Part shown: one piece after another, positions 39,510 to 49,926 of the stretch
Position numbering within the stretch: position 1 is the stretch's first letter
Layout of the letters: every line of letters begins with the position of its first letter
Assembly (NCBI GenBank): GCA_030412805.1
Contig: JASJFJ010000003.1
Location: forward strand, 744,001 to 808,000
Direction of reading: 5' to 3'
DNA from: Westerdykella aurantiaca
Lineage: Eukaryota > Ascomycota > Dothideomycetes > Pleosporales > Sporormiaceae
DNA length: 64,000 nt
Position numbers and translations under genes: made by a program
The notes under the pieces: generated by a model
What the model saw: only the letters and a program-made list of their open reading frames with translations
What the model was told of the DNA's origin: nothing
Database searches by the model: none

Positions 39510-42166
39510 ATGCCCACGTCCACGCTGCGGCGCTCCACGCTCTGTCTCCGATGTGCCTTTCCAGCGACCCCGTGGGCACCGCGGTTGCTTCCCCATGTCC
39601 AGAAGGCGTATCGGTCGGTCCAGCACACACGCACCAAAGACAGTAGAGGACATCGGAGAGGGGCAGCTGCCGGACACAGTTACACCCCGGAGAGAGACGA
39701 TGGCTCAACGTATGAAGATGGCTCATCGTTTCGACGTCCATCGGACAGAAGGAGCTGGGTACGCACTTTGAAAAGCCAGGATGGCAAGAGGCACAGCATC
39801 TCATTTAATCCCCTAAGGAGTGCCGAATGGCATAGGACTGCGGCATCCGATGCTATGGCTACGGTGCGGCGGCGGATTGGCAAGGTTGAATTTCTGGAGA
39901 CCCTCGACCTTACGCCAGAAGCTTTCGATAAGGAATGGGACAAATTCCAAAAATACATAGAGGCGTGGCTCAAGCGCGACACGCCGGAGGTGCGGTCACT
40001 TCTTCAGGAGTTACGGTGGGGAACGAGAGACCTAGAGAGGCGGTTGCAGTATCTGTTCTACGCCCAAGTGTTCGGTGGGCAATTCACGCGCGCCGAAGTG
40101 GAAAACCAGAAGGACGTGGCCGACCTGCGCTATCCGGCCGAATGGTACCCTGCCACTAGAGCCATCAAACGTAAAGTCCATCTCCACGTTGGGCCTACCA
40201 ATTCCGGGAAAACATACCATGCACTGAAACGCCTGGAGCAGGCGAAGACGGGTATCTATCTGGGACCCCTGCGTTTGCTCGCACACGAGGTCTACACAAG
40301 ATTGACCGCGAAAGGAAGGTCATGCATGTTGGTAACCGGCGAAGAGCAGCGGCTGCCAGAGAACGGAGAACAGCCTGACATGTACAGCTGCACCGTGGAA
40401 ATGGCACCATTGAATCAACTCCTGGAGGTCGCCGTCATTGACGAGATACAGATGATCAGCCATATGGAGCGAGGGTGGGCGTGGACGCAGGCTTTTCTCG
40501 GTATACAAGCTAGCGAGATCCACCTCTGCGGCGAGGCACGAACGGTTCCGCTCATCAAGTGGCTGTGTGGCTTCGTGGGTGAAGAGGTTGAGGTGCATGA
40601 GTATAATCGGCTCACTCCGCTCCGCTGCGCAAACAACAGCCTCCAGGGAAATCTCGCCCGGAACCTCCAGAAGGGTGACTGTGTGGTGTCCTTCTCAGTG
40701 CTGGGCATACATGCTTTACGGAAGACAATAGAAAAGGCTACCGGACGGAAGTGCGCCATCGTATATGGCAGCCTGCCCCCGGAGACCAGGGCTCAGCAGG
40801 CTCGCTTGTTTAATGATCCGGACAACGACTACGATTTCCTCGTTTCTAGCGATGCCATTGGCATGGGGTTGAACTTGTATGCACCAATGTCTCACCCCCC
40901 ACCTTCGATGTGCTGGAGCTAATGTGGAACAGGAGTATAAAGCGTGTGATCTTTGAATCCACCATGAAGAACAACGGTAGCAAACTTGTACCGTTGTCGG
41001 TCTCTGAGATCAAGCAGATCGCCGGGAGAGCAGGCCGCTACAAAAGCGCCCATGAGGCTGTTGCAGCAGATGGGAAGCAAAAGGCGGACCCAAGCGCTGC
41101 CACGGACGCCACCATGGAGCTGGCGGCATCGTACACGAATGAACGACGCTTCCAGCCCGCAAGTCCGACGGTTGGTTATGCTACTACGCTCGAGGAATAT
41201 GACTTTCCGTATCTGCAGCGCTGTATGACTAGCGAGCCCGAACTGATCGAGACTGCGGGGATCTTTCCTCCTACCGTTGTAGTCGAGAGGTTCTCTAGTT
41301 ACTTCCCTCCAGCCACTCCGTTCAGCTATATATTGCTCCGACTCCACGAAATCTGCGAACTGCACTCGCGGTTCCACTTGTGCTCGCTGAAGGACCAGCT
41401 TCGGATTGCCGATGCGATCCACCCCGTCAAGAACCTCACCATTGCAGATCGGATGGTCCTGACTGCGGCCCCGGCAAGCTTGAGAGACAAGCTGGAAGAG
41501 GAACTGCTTGTGGCAATGGCAAGAAGCATTGCTGACGGGGAGTCGGGCGATTTCCTGGATCTCCCTCTTCCGTTGGAAATTCTAGATCAGAAGCCTGAGC
41601 CTGGTCGCCAGTATCTGTATGAGCTGGAGCGCCTGCACAAGATGATTGTGCTGTATCTGTGGCTCAGTTACCGCTTTCCACACATCTTTTCCACAAGGGG
41701 CTTGGCCAACTATGCGAAACAGCTTGTGGAGGATGCGATTGAAAAGGCATTGAAAGAATTCTCCTTTACCGAGGAAAGGCACAAGAAGATGCAGGAGAGG
41801 AGACAGAAGGCAATGGAGCGGATGGAGAAGAATTTGAGAGAGAGTGGTGGGAAGACGGAGGAAGGTCGCGTCCTGGATGCGGACTCGGAGAAAGCATTGC
41901 CACAGGCGATCGTCGATCTCCTGAAGGACAGAGCAGCTTTCGAGTCGGCCCCGGAGGCAGACGATGTGGACGAATATCCTACTCCTGAGCTCGAGGAGGA
42001 AGAAGCGGAAACGGAGACGGAGACGGAGACGGAGGCGGGGAGAGAAACGGTGGGCGATGTGGAAGCGAACATCGGCCAAGATGGACCAGCGAGAGCCACC
42101 GAGGAAGCCCACGGCCGCTCGACAGAAGAAGGTGGGGACAGACACGACGCAATCCCAAGACACTGA
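39510..42166 (+). CDS. SUV3: SUV3, mitochondrial ATP-dependent RNA helicase (degradosome)
   Basis: Exons 39510-40876 and 40933-42166 (56-bp intron) encode 866 residues. Suv3 is the helicase of the mitochondrial RNA degradosome with the DSS1 nuclease. The N-terminus MPTSTLRRSTLCLRCAF is a plausible mitochondrial presequence. Helicase motifs: I GPTNSGKT (about residue 228), Ia LGPLRLLAHEV, II DEIQM, III GEART, V VSSDAIGMGLNL (directly followed by the splice), VI QIAGRAGRY. The C-terminal region carries the SUV3 C domain and then an acidic Thr/Glu repeat (ETETETETE) encoded by GAGACG units around 42010-42035. The frame is open upstream of 39510, but that ATG is the first. Divergent from SEC1. 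Confidence 0.94.
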
Positions 42167-43020
42167 GGGCAGTGTCATGGTCTCGGACGTGACCGAGGGG
42201 CATCAACATGTCGGGTATAATATGCGGTTGGGAATTCTGCCTTGCATCTCGGAGTGACATTTTAGGGCCTCTGCATAAAAGACATGCATACATCGATAGA
42301 TCTATTAGACTGTATAACTACTGTAGAGCCGAACAATGTACTATTGCACCTGGGCACCATTTGCAGGAAGAGGACAAACTACTTCCCGCACTTTGAGGCT
42401 CATATTGGCTGAGCCGGGCACAGATCCTCAATCCATCTACGGTGATTGATCTCTGCATGTTCGCTGCATGTTCGATATGAATTCCCAGCTCGAGGGGACC
42501 CAGTCACCCAGAATCGCACCCATGAACCCCAGCATGCCCACCCGGGCGGCAGCGCGCTCTGAATCTACCCCGGAAATTGGCACAGGCACAGTGCCAGCTA
42601 AGACCCGCGCTAGCCAGACAAGCTTTTACCAAGGTTTCTGCCTTTCCCCTTTCCGTCTAGGGCCGCCCGAGCCCATGTGCGGCGCATCATCCATTATTTC
42701 CCGCGCCTCCATCTCGCCCTTCTCCTCTCCGTTTCCCCGCCATCCCATCCCCACTCGGACGTTTCAACGTCGGCCATGATCCTTCAGCGCTGGCGCGAGG
42801 AGCCACTGCCGCCCTACTGCGACTCTTCAGCCCTGCGTGGAACGAGCAATAGCTCTCCTGCACCTGCTCCCGACCGCATCGGAAGGAGCCACATGTCATC
42901 ACAGTATGCCCTCCGCACCATTGCCCACGACGCCTCGCTCTGATCGCGCCCATAGCCAGCATCACACCTACCCTATATCCTACCCTTTCCCATCTGACCC
43001 TTTTCCATCTTCGCGTCGAC
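42167..43020. other. Intergenic region, pyrimidine-rich towards the 3' end
   Basis: No gene supported on either strand. It carries the 3' flank of SUV3 and the promoter/5' UTR of the next gene; the last 300 bp is rich in C and T on the plus strand, as is common in fungal leaders. Confidence 0.45.
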
Positions 43021-44655
43021 ATGAAATGGTTCTTCAGGGGTGTTCAGTCCGCCATCTTCCACTACATCTCCTGCGCCCCGTGTGCGGACTACGCGCGGCG
43101 GAACAAGCGGAAGAAGCAGGCGAAGAAGGTCTATCAAGGACACTCCAAAGCCGCCTCCGATGAAGATGTCTACGCTCACCCTCCCCCCACCGGTGTCAAT
43201 CCGTATTGGGCCGAGGAAATCGCAATGGGCCCTGGACCTCCACCCCGTCGCAAGAAGCGGACCAATACCGCCGCCAGCAGCCAGAGAGACCCTCGCAGTG
43301 CGCTGGTCAGCCAGGCTGGGAGCAGCCTCGAAGTCCAGTCCGGCAGCAGCCTCGATGTCCAGCGGATTCGGCGGGACGTTCATCTGAGCGATGATACTCT
43401 GAGTGAAGAGAACTGGAACCGCAGGCGCTATCAACGGGAAGACGAACACCTATGGGGAACCCCGAAGCATCCCAGCCCCTCAAGGCCAGAAGTCAAGCGA
43501 GGCTCTTCTGTGGGCTTGGGAGGTTCCACACGTCCGGAGACTTCCAAGTCATCATCCAGTCACTACATTCTGGAGCCAACGCCGAAGCAACACGAAATCT
43601 TCAGTCCCGTTGTCGACCTGCCTTATCTACAATCTTTACAGCCTTCGGATACGCACTGGATGCTGCAACCGCCGCCGAAGGCGAGCATCATGAGCGGGAA
43701 AGAACGTGCTAACCGAAGCAGCAGCCGGACTGCGAGCGGCGCCAGCAGTCGGGTCGAGTTGAGGATGCAACGGGGAGTCAGTGAAACAAACTTGCGACGG
43801 AAGCTCGTGCGCAGAGAGACGGCTGAGTCTGCCCCCGCTCGTCAAGCCTCGGACAACGGCCATGCACCACGGCCTCGCCATCCCCTACCTATTACCGCGC
43901 AGATATCCCCAGCGTTGGCAGGCAGTCCTCGGCGGGAAAGGAAACGACGGGACACTGCAGTCGATCATGGAGGTGATGCGGGCGATTCGTCACCTGAAAC
44001 TTCGGATACCGTTGTACGAGGATCGTGGACACCGCGGAACACCCAGCGGAGTGGGATGCGCTCCCCTGCAGACCTTGGACGACACGACAACTCGTCCATA
44101 CCACATCTGGAGCTTTCTACCACTATATCCCCACCCCAACCCTGCGCCAAAGCTGCCCCAGTAAATGGACTTCGCACCCGAGAAAGCCTCCAACGACTCT
44201 CCACCATCATCTCTAGCGATTCCGACAAGTTGGAAACCACGCGAGGCACCCGACCCAGCGTCTCATCCGGTCACTCCTCCGAAAATACACCTATCACTCG
44301 TCCTCAACCGCCCGAATCTACCCCCTACATCAGGAAACCCCGGATCGGACCCAACTCCTCCGATACCTCCTCCCTGAAGGTGCTACAGGAACTGGTCCCT
44401 ACAAGAATTTTGGTTGGCTCACGCTTCGTCTCGTCGCCTCTTCCGGAAGCCCGGATCCGTCTTCCGCCGGAGGATGGGGACGAGGAGAAGGTGCTGAATG
44501 GGGTGGATGTTTGGGACGGGGAGAGTGTTGCGAAAAGCCGAACGTCGGAAGATGGTGAAGCTACGCCACCGAGGGTAGATGCGCTAGAGGATGATAAGAC
44601 TGCGTTACGAGCGGTGAAACCGGATGCGCAGTTTAGGTGGAGTGTTGACTTTTGA
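43021..44655 (+). CDS. Ser/Pro-rich protein of unknown function with conserved termini
   Basis: 544 residues, single exon; I do not recognise a characterised family. The N-terminus MKWFFRGVQSAIFHYISCAP is aromatic/hydrophobic with two Cys residues at 18 and 21, followed by a basic cluster (RRNKRKKQAKK); this resembles a short membrane anchor or S-acylation site and not a cleaved signal peptide. The middle 450 residues are low complexity, rich in Ser, Pro, Arg and Thr, with many SP/TP sites typical of proline-directed phosphorylation. The C-terminus returns to a compact motif: LKVLQELVPTRILVGS, then ALRAVKPDAQFRWSVDF at the stop. The conserved-looking ends with a disordered centre suggest a tethering or scaffolding protein; that is inference. 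Confidence 0.7.
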   Translation: MKWFFRGVQSAIFHYISCAPCADYARRNKRKKQAKKVYQGHSKAASDEDVYAHPPPTGVNPYWAEEIAMGPGPPPRRKKRTNTAASSQRDPRSALVSQAGSSLEVQSGSSLDVQRIRRDVHLSDDTLSEENWNRRRYQREDEHLWGTPKHPSPSRPEVKRGSSVGLGGSTRPETSKSSSSHYILEPTPKQHEIFSPVVDLPYLQSLQPSDTHWMLQPPPKASIMSGKERANRSSSRTASGASSRVELRMQRGVSETNLRRKLVRRETAESAPARQASDNGHAPRPRHPLPITAQISPALAGSPRRERKRRDTAVDHGGDAGDSSPETSDTVVRGSWTPRNTQRSGMRSPADLGRHDNSSIPHLELSTTISPPQPCAKAAPVNGLRTRESLQRLSTIISSDSDKLETTRGTRPSVSSGHSSENTPITRPQPPESTPYIRKPRIGPNSSDTSSLKVLQELVPTRILVGSRFVSSPLPEARIRLPPEDGDEEKVLNGVDVWDGESVAKSRTSEDGEATPPRVDALEDDKTALRAVKPDAQFRWSVDF

Positions 44656-45688
44656 GCATGGTCTTTTGGATCGTGGATCGAACTCGATTTGGCTGGCTGA
44701 ACTAGCATTGCGACATCAGCAGGACTCTTTACAATACCGCATTGACGAACCGTGGACCGGCCTTGAATTGACTGGCCTTTACATCTTTCCAACCACAATA
44801 CCCCGGAGCACTACCTCGGAGCGCGGTTCTTTGGTCATCCCCGGGACGTGTTGCATTGTTCCAGGGGCCGCCCTCCTACTCATGATATTAGACGTACGAC
44901 TGACGGCCATTCACATCTTGCATAACGGACGCGCATAGGACATCTCGCGCCACACCCTTCCTCTCATACATACCTTGGAGCATCCTTCCTATCTCTGGGC
45001 ATCTCTCTTACCTCCTCATCTCTCCCCTTTTTCTCCCCATACCATCACCTCTTCCACCAGAACGAAGACTGTCATACACGAAATCATTGCCTCGCTGGGG
45101 ACGCGAGTACCTGGACCCCTCGACCCCTTCACCCTCCCCGCAATCCAATCCGACGCTGCTGGCCACATCTCCAGTACGTTGGTTGACGCTATTCTTCTTC
45201 CCGCGCGGTGTTTCGGCGCGAACGTTGGGACTGCTTGTTGTATTAGTTAGGTGTTGCTGGTGTTTGTTTTTGAATGGGATATTGATTGCTTGGGACTGCT
45301 TGTGTTTCTTGGATTTTCTTTTTTTCCCTTCCCTTTGTCACGTTTTGACGCTTATGTTTTTGGGCCCGTGGTGGGTGGTGCCCGTGATGGGCGGTGTTGA
45401 AGGTGGATGGGACTGGCCTGGGAGTGGAGTGCGGATGTATAGATGGTGCTGAGAATGACGATGCTCGTCCTGCATTGCTGGGTCTTCCCACCTCGAACTC
45501 GTGTAGAGAACAGTGGGTGTGGATGATGTGGAGTGGATGTACAAGTAGGAAAATGGATCGATGAATGCATCTGTGCAGGTCGTGAAATAACGTGAATTGT
45601 GCATAGGTCTAGCCTACACGACCACTTTCCGTGGCCTTCAGCAGCGCGACCGCGTTGATCACCAGGGGATTCAGACACCCAAAGCAGC

Positions 45689-45703
45689 AGACAGACAGAC
45701 AGA
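45689..45703. repeat. CAGA-type microsatellite
   Basis: About four copies of the CAGA tetranucleotide on the plus strand. Confidence 0.8.
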
Positions 45704-45790
45704 AGAAGTGTAGAAATGTGTGCGGGGAGTGGCACGAGTCGCGTCGCGTCGTGTATTACTTATTACTTCTTCCCGTCACCCCTCAAGCCA

Positions 45791-45845
45791 CCCATCCATC
45801 CATCCATACCTCCATCCATTTGTTCATCCATTTATTCGCCCATCC
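45791..45845. repeat. CATC-type imperfect microsatellite
   Basis: Degenerate CATC/CCAT repeats, interrupted by TTTGTT and TTTATT. Confidence 0.75.
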
Positions 45846-46097
45846 GATCGATCATGCGCCGCGCAACCCGCCTCCTTCCCAACGCCTCCACATACCAACA
45901 ATAGAGACGAAAGTAAAATACAATACTATATCTAAAATCGTTACCGCGTAGATGTAGAAATAGATAGATGCCGCACGCCGCTAACGTAAAAAAATTAATT
46001 AGTAGAACCCACGCAGTACATGTACACGAATAAGTAACAATCCTTCCTCGGCCATCACTTCCCCCGCTCCCCCATCCCCCGTCCCGTCCCGTGCCTC

Positions 46098-46577
46098 CTA
46101 ATAATACCCCCCCTGCCCCGCGTGCGCCGGCTGGGAAGCAGGCGGATTCTGCGCCGTCCCAGCGAAGTGCACGGGGTTGGGCGCCACGTAGTGCGGCTGG
46201 TAGGGGTGCTGGGGCATGGTGAAGTCTGCGGAGGAGAGGAGGGGGTTGAGGATGCCTTGGGGAGGGCGGCGGGGTTGGTGTTGTTGTTGTTGTTGTTGTT
46301 GTTGTTGCTGTTGCTGGTGGTGTGGGGTGGGTGGTGATGGGCCGGGGAGGGGTTGATGTTGCTGTTGTTGTTGTTGCTGGGGAGATGGAGGTTGGGGTTG
46401 GGGTTGCTGGTGGAGGGGGTTGTGTGGGTGTGGTGGAGGGTAGTGTTGTCGCGCGTAGGGGAGGTTGTCGTTGTGGAGATGGTTGGAGAGGTTGTGGGTG
46501 TGGTGTTGCTGTTGTTGTTGGTGTTGATGCTGTTGCGGTTGTTGATGTTGCTGCTGTGGCTGTTGATGCTGTTGTTG

Positions 46578-46611
<34 letters not shown>

Positions 46612-48796
46612 GACTGATCGTTCCAACCCCATTTCTCCCTCAATTCCTCGTTGAGGAAGCCCACGCGCCATCCCGTCTCTTGCCGGATCTTGTCGAAGAT
46701 CTGCAGGACTTCTTCCTGCTCTCGCCGGTTATCGAGGCACTCGGCTGCGATGGCGAGGGATCGTAGTGCTACACTTGCGACGCCGCTGTGATGGGAATGA
46801 GCATGGAGACTGCAGGAGGTATATCAGGGCACACTTACCGGTCCTTTACATGTGCAGCGATCCCGCAGATGAATTTCGAGTGCTGCTGCTGGAGCTCGTG
46901 CATCTCGGGATCATTGGGCCCCTGGAGAGGGTTGATTTGCGCGAGCAGACACATTGCAGTGTGGTAGAAGAGTCTGGCCACAATCGCAGTCCGCTTGATG
47001 AGCCACACCTCCGGGAATGCAGAGCCGGACAGAGTCTCCCCTGGATAGAGATACGCCATGGGGTGCATGGTACGAGGGACACGTTCATTCCAGGAATCCG
47101 CCAGGTCCTTGAGGTGCTTCCACTCGTTACATCTTTCGGGGGCACGCATCTGCTCGCTGTTCCTGGGGACCGTGGCGCGGAAGTTCGCTATCTTCGCGAC
47201 GATGTAGACGATCCGGTATGTCCATATTTCCTCATGGCCGGGCTCGGTCTCGCGGGTGAAGTCCATGTCGACGCCCCATTCATCTGGATGCCAGGCTACC
47301 TGCCAGTTGAAGTGCAAACAGCTGAGTAGTTCCATGCCCACGTTGAGCCAAAAGCAAGCGGCGCCAATACCCTTGGATCTGGCGTTCCAGCCGCACTCTT
47401 TGATCAGGGCGCGGGCACCTGCAATGTGGTTCATTCGCTGGAGTGCTCTTTCGCACATGATCTCGTAGACGTTGAGGATGACGGCGGTAGTCGCACAGAT
47501 CACCGAGTTGCGGCTCGGATCCTGCAGGGAGCTCAGGAGATAGGTCGTGGCCGTGTCATAGTAGTGCAGGGCCTTGTCCTCGTTGTACTTTGGATTCACC
47601 AGAGCAAGGTGCCGTGCACCGCAGGCCAGGAACGCATTCAGGAGCATGGGCTCTCTCAAGGCGTGAAAGGGAAGTAGACGCGAGAACTATGCCGATGTCA
47701 GTGCTGCAAGCGAGAGGGCAGGTATAGGCGACGGCGTTCGTACATGTTTCAGAGGATCCATGCTATCCATCCACAATCCCACCTCTTCCACAAACACTTG
47801 CATGAACAAGACCTCCTCCTGTGTATCGAGGAAGTCTCTTGCATCGCTCCGAGGGGCCGCTTGCTCGCCGCCGTACGATGAGCCGCCGGCGGTGTAGGAC
47901 GACTCACTGTGGGAATGGCTGTGGTGGTGGGAAGGCGTGCGGTGGGATTGGCGCTCGTACGCTAAGTCATGAGCAGCTTCCTGATATGCATGTGGGAGAA
48001 TACCTTGGATGGGAGGGAGGTTAGTGTGTGGTGTGGACTGCGGAGGGCCCATGCTGTTGGGCATCTGCAAGAGGAGGCCGTTGCGATCCGTGGGCGCAGT
48101 GTTGTCTTCCACGCGACTGTACTTTGCGAGGCCACCCGCATATTCGCTCGCGATATCTCTCGAGTCGTCGACGAATGCAATTTGATACTCGGGCCCAGGC
48201 GCTGCCATGATGGAAGGCTGCGTACACTGAATGTCAATGAAGTTCAACCGGAGCCCCGTCTTGCATGTCCGGTTCGATTTCCGGCAGTTTTGGCAGATCG
48301 GCTTCCCTTCGTCGCACTTCAGATGACGCTCCCTACATGTCAGGCAACCCGTCCGAACTCTCTTCGGCTTGTTGTCCTGGGCTGCCCTGGCTGTTGCGCC
48401 CGGGGTGTCGGCAGTGCCCTCGCTGCTGTCCATGACTTTCTCTTGCGCCGCCAATCGTTTGTCTGCTTTCTGTCCAGTAGGTGTTCCAGCTCTTATAGAG
48501 GAAGTGCGTCTTTTGGCAAGGGGTTCCCCGGATGGCGAGTGGAGGTTCCTCCGCTTCGTTGCCCTGAACGCGACGGGATCGCCTCTCGCGGTCACGTCCG
48601 ATGGTGTGACGGCCGAATTCGCAGGGCTGACCTCCTGACCATATGGATAATCGCGTTGGTAGAAATACGGCGGCGGTCCGCTCTGCTCAATGGGCGTCGC
48701 CAGCTTCTCCTTGATGGGGGAGGAGTTTGGGCTCGGTTGAGAAGGATTCGTTCGCGCAATTCGAATTCCGCCGCTATATGGTTGGTTGCCCCCCAA
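46098..48796 (-). CDS. Zn2Cys6 transcription factor with C-terminal Gln/His-rich tail (5' end uncertain)
   Basis: Exons: start to 47744, 47686-46839 and 46785-46098. The zinc cluster is CLTCRERHLKCDEGKPICQN then CRKSNRTC, preceded by PKRVRTG. The middle region matches the fungal_trans_2 type regulatory domain (PLKHFSRLLPFHALREPMLL, LLACGARHLALVNP in similar form, VYEIMCERALQRMNHIAGAR). The last about 180 residues after KWGWNDQSQ consist of long Gln runs with His/Pro, ending AHAGQGGYY. The only in-frame ATG near the zinc cluster is 48433 (MDSSEG). The frame is open 360 nt further upstream with protein-like, NLS-like sequence but no ATG. A one-base shift in a run of six G links it to another frame (see separate entry). 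Divergent from ASA1. Confidence 0.85.
46265..46615. repeat. CAG/CAA trinucleotide-rich tract (polyGln coding)
   Basis: On the minus strand this is a long CAR-rich tract encoding Gln runs, with a 10-codon pure CAG block near 46580-46610 and a 12-codon CAA/CAG block near 46280-46315. It yields open frames in other frames, which explains spurious Ala/Thr/Leu/Val-rich predictions on both strands. Confidence 0.85.
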
Positions 48797-49050
48797 AACT
48801 CGTCTTGCGGGGACTGTCCAGATACTCGGCTGTGCCGGAGGAAGCTGGCGGGACGTATGGGCTGGCTGGGCGGACCAAACGGTAGAGGGCGCCGCGCTGA
48901 GGCTGGAGAGGCTTGAAGATAGCGGCGATTACGAACCGCGGATTGCAGGACAGGAGAGCAGTGAGCACCGCAAAGGGTGATGGCTTATAATTAACGCTAG
49001 GATATGAAGAAGGGTAAAGAAACGGTGCTGAAGCTTGATGCGAGGACGTT
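48774..49050 (-). pseudogene. Upstream frame of the Zn2Cys6 gene, separated by a probable one-base frameshift
   Basis: The minus-strand frame ending at the TAG near 48774 reads ...SSGTAEYLDSPRKTSFGG and meets the transcription-factor frame (NQPYSGGIRIARTNPSQP) at the run of six G (plus-strand C run 48789-48794). Removing one G makes one continuous natural-looking sequence. No ATG occurs in this frame back to a stop near 49050, so an upstream ATG exon (for example at 49485, MEEDGFAQH) with an intron would be needed. It could be a sequencing error or a true mutation. Confidence 0.45.
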
Positions 49051-49926
49051 GGCTATGAGCTCACTGTGTGAGGTCTGAGAGGTTGGAGGGGCAAGTCGAG
49101 GCGACGGCTAGAGTTTCGCGATTCGGCTGGCGGAGATGCGCGTGCACGTGGCGGGAGCTGATGGAGTCGAACGATAATAAAAGCAATTATTGCGGGAACA
49201 ATGGCTTCCGTTATTTGGACACTGAAAGATAGAGTTCTTGTTCTTTTTCTTTTGGCGCTTTTGTAGTGCAGCGCACAGCCTCTTGTGTGACAGACAACAG
49301 CCTTGGGAACCCACGCCGCCCCCGGGTGCCAGCAGACACTGGATCTTAGAACCAGACACTCTCCACGCGTCCGCGGTCTTCCAGGACCCCTTGTGCCAGT
49401 CCCTGTACAAGACGGTTCCGTCGCCTAATCGATTGATAGGTGTGGCTTCCGGCTGTCTGTGCTGCGCAAATCCATCTTCTTCCATGCTCGCTCCCTAAAA
49501 TAGACGATCTATCTGCACGACTATATACCGGCAACCGTTCGTACCGTCGAAACCCATATTAACTGGCCCCGTTCCTGACCCAGTGAAGAGGGTCGACGTC
49601 GCAGACTCCGGACATGTTCAGCATACGCCTGGGGAAGCGCGTGGGTTGGCATCTGGAGAGTTGAGTGGAGTTGAAGGCCTATCAGTTTGACGAGGTGTGG
49701 ATAGGACGGAGCATCTGCAACCACTACACAGTATCCATAGCTCTCCGCAACACCACAAGTCCACCACCATCAGCTCAACGGCCATCGTCTTTAGGGCCTG
49801 CAGGCCATCACCGCCGCAGCGGCACGTTGGAACCAGCTGTGCCGTAGCCCCCACATTGAGCTCGCTCCCCTCCAGGTGGACCGTCTACAGCTGCATATTG
49901 CCTGCGATATTCAGCCCAGTGCCAGA
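49051..49926. promoter_or_regulatory. Divergent region, transcription factor / ASA1
   Basis: No established gene. A minus-strand open frame 49485-49108 (MEEDGFAQH...) could be a first exon of the transcription factor but has no recognisable domain. The rest is likely promoter and leader of both genes. Confidence 0.4.

Larger units (their letters stand above)
44656..46097. other. Intergenic region, 1.4 kb, T-rich with microsatellites
   Basis: No gene supported. It contains T-rich sequence around 45240-45350 and two simple repeats (below). The part near 46000 is probably the 3' UTR of the transcription-factor gene. Confidence 0.5.

Noticed and set aside
46322..46766. Val/Leu/Gly-rich plus-strand open frames
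   Set aside because: Antisense readings of the polyGln-coding trinucleotide tract.
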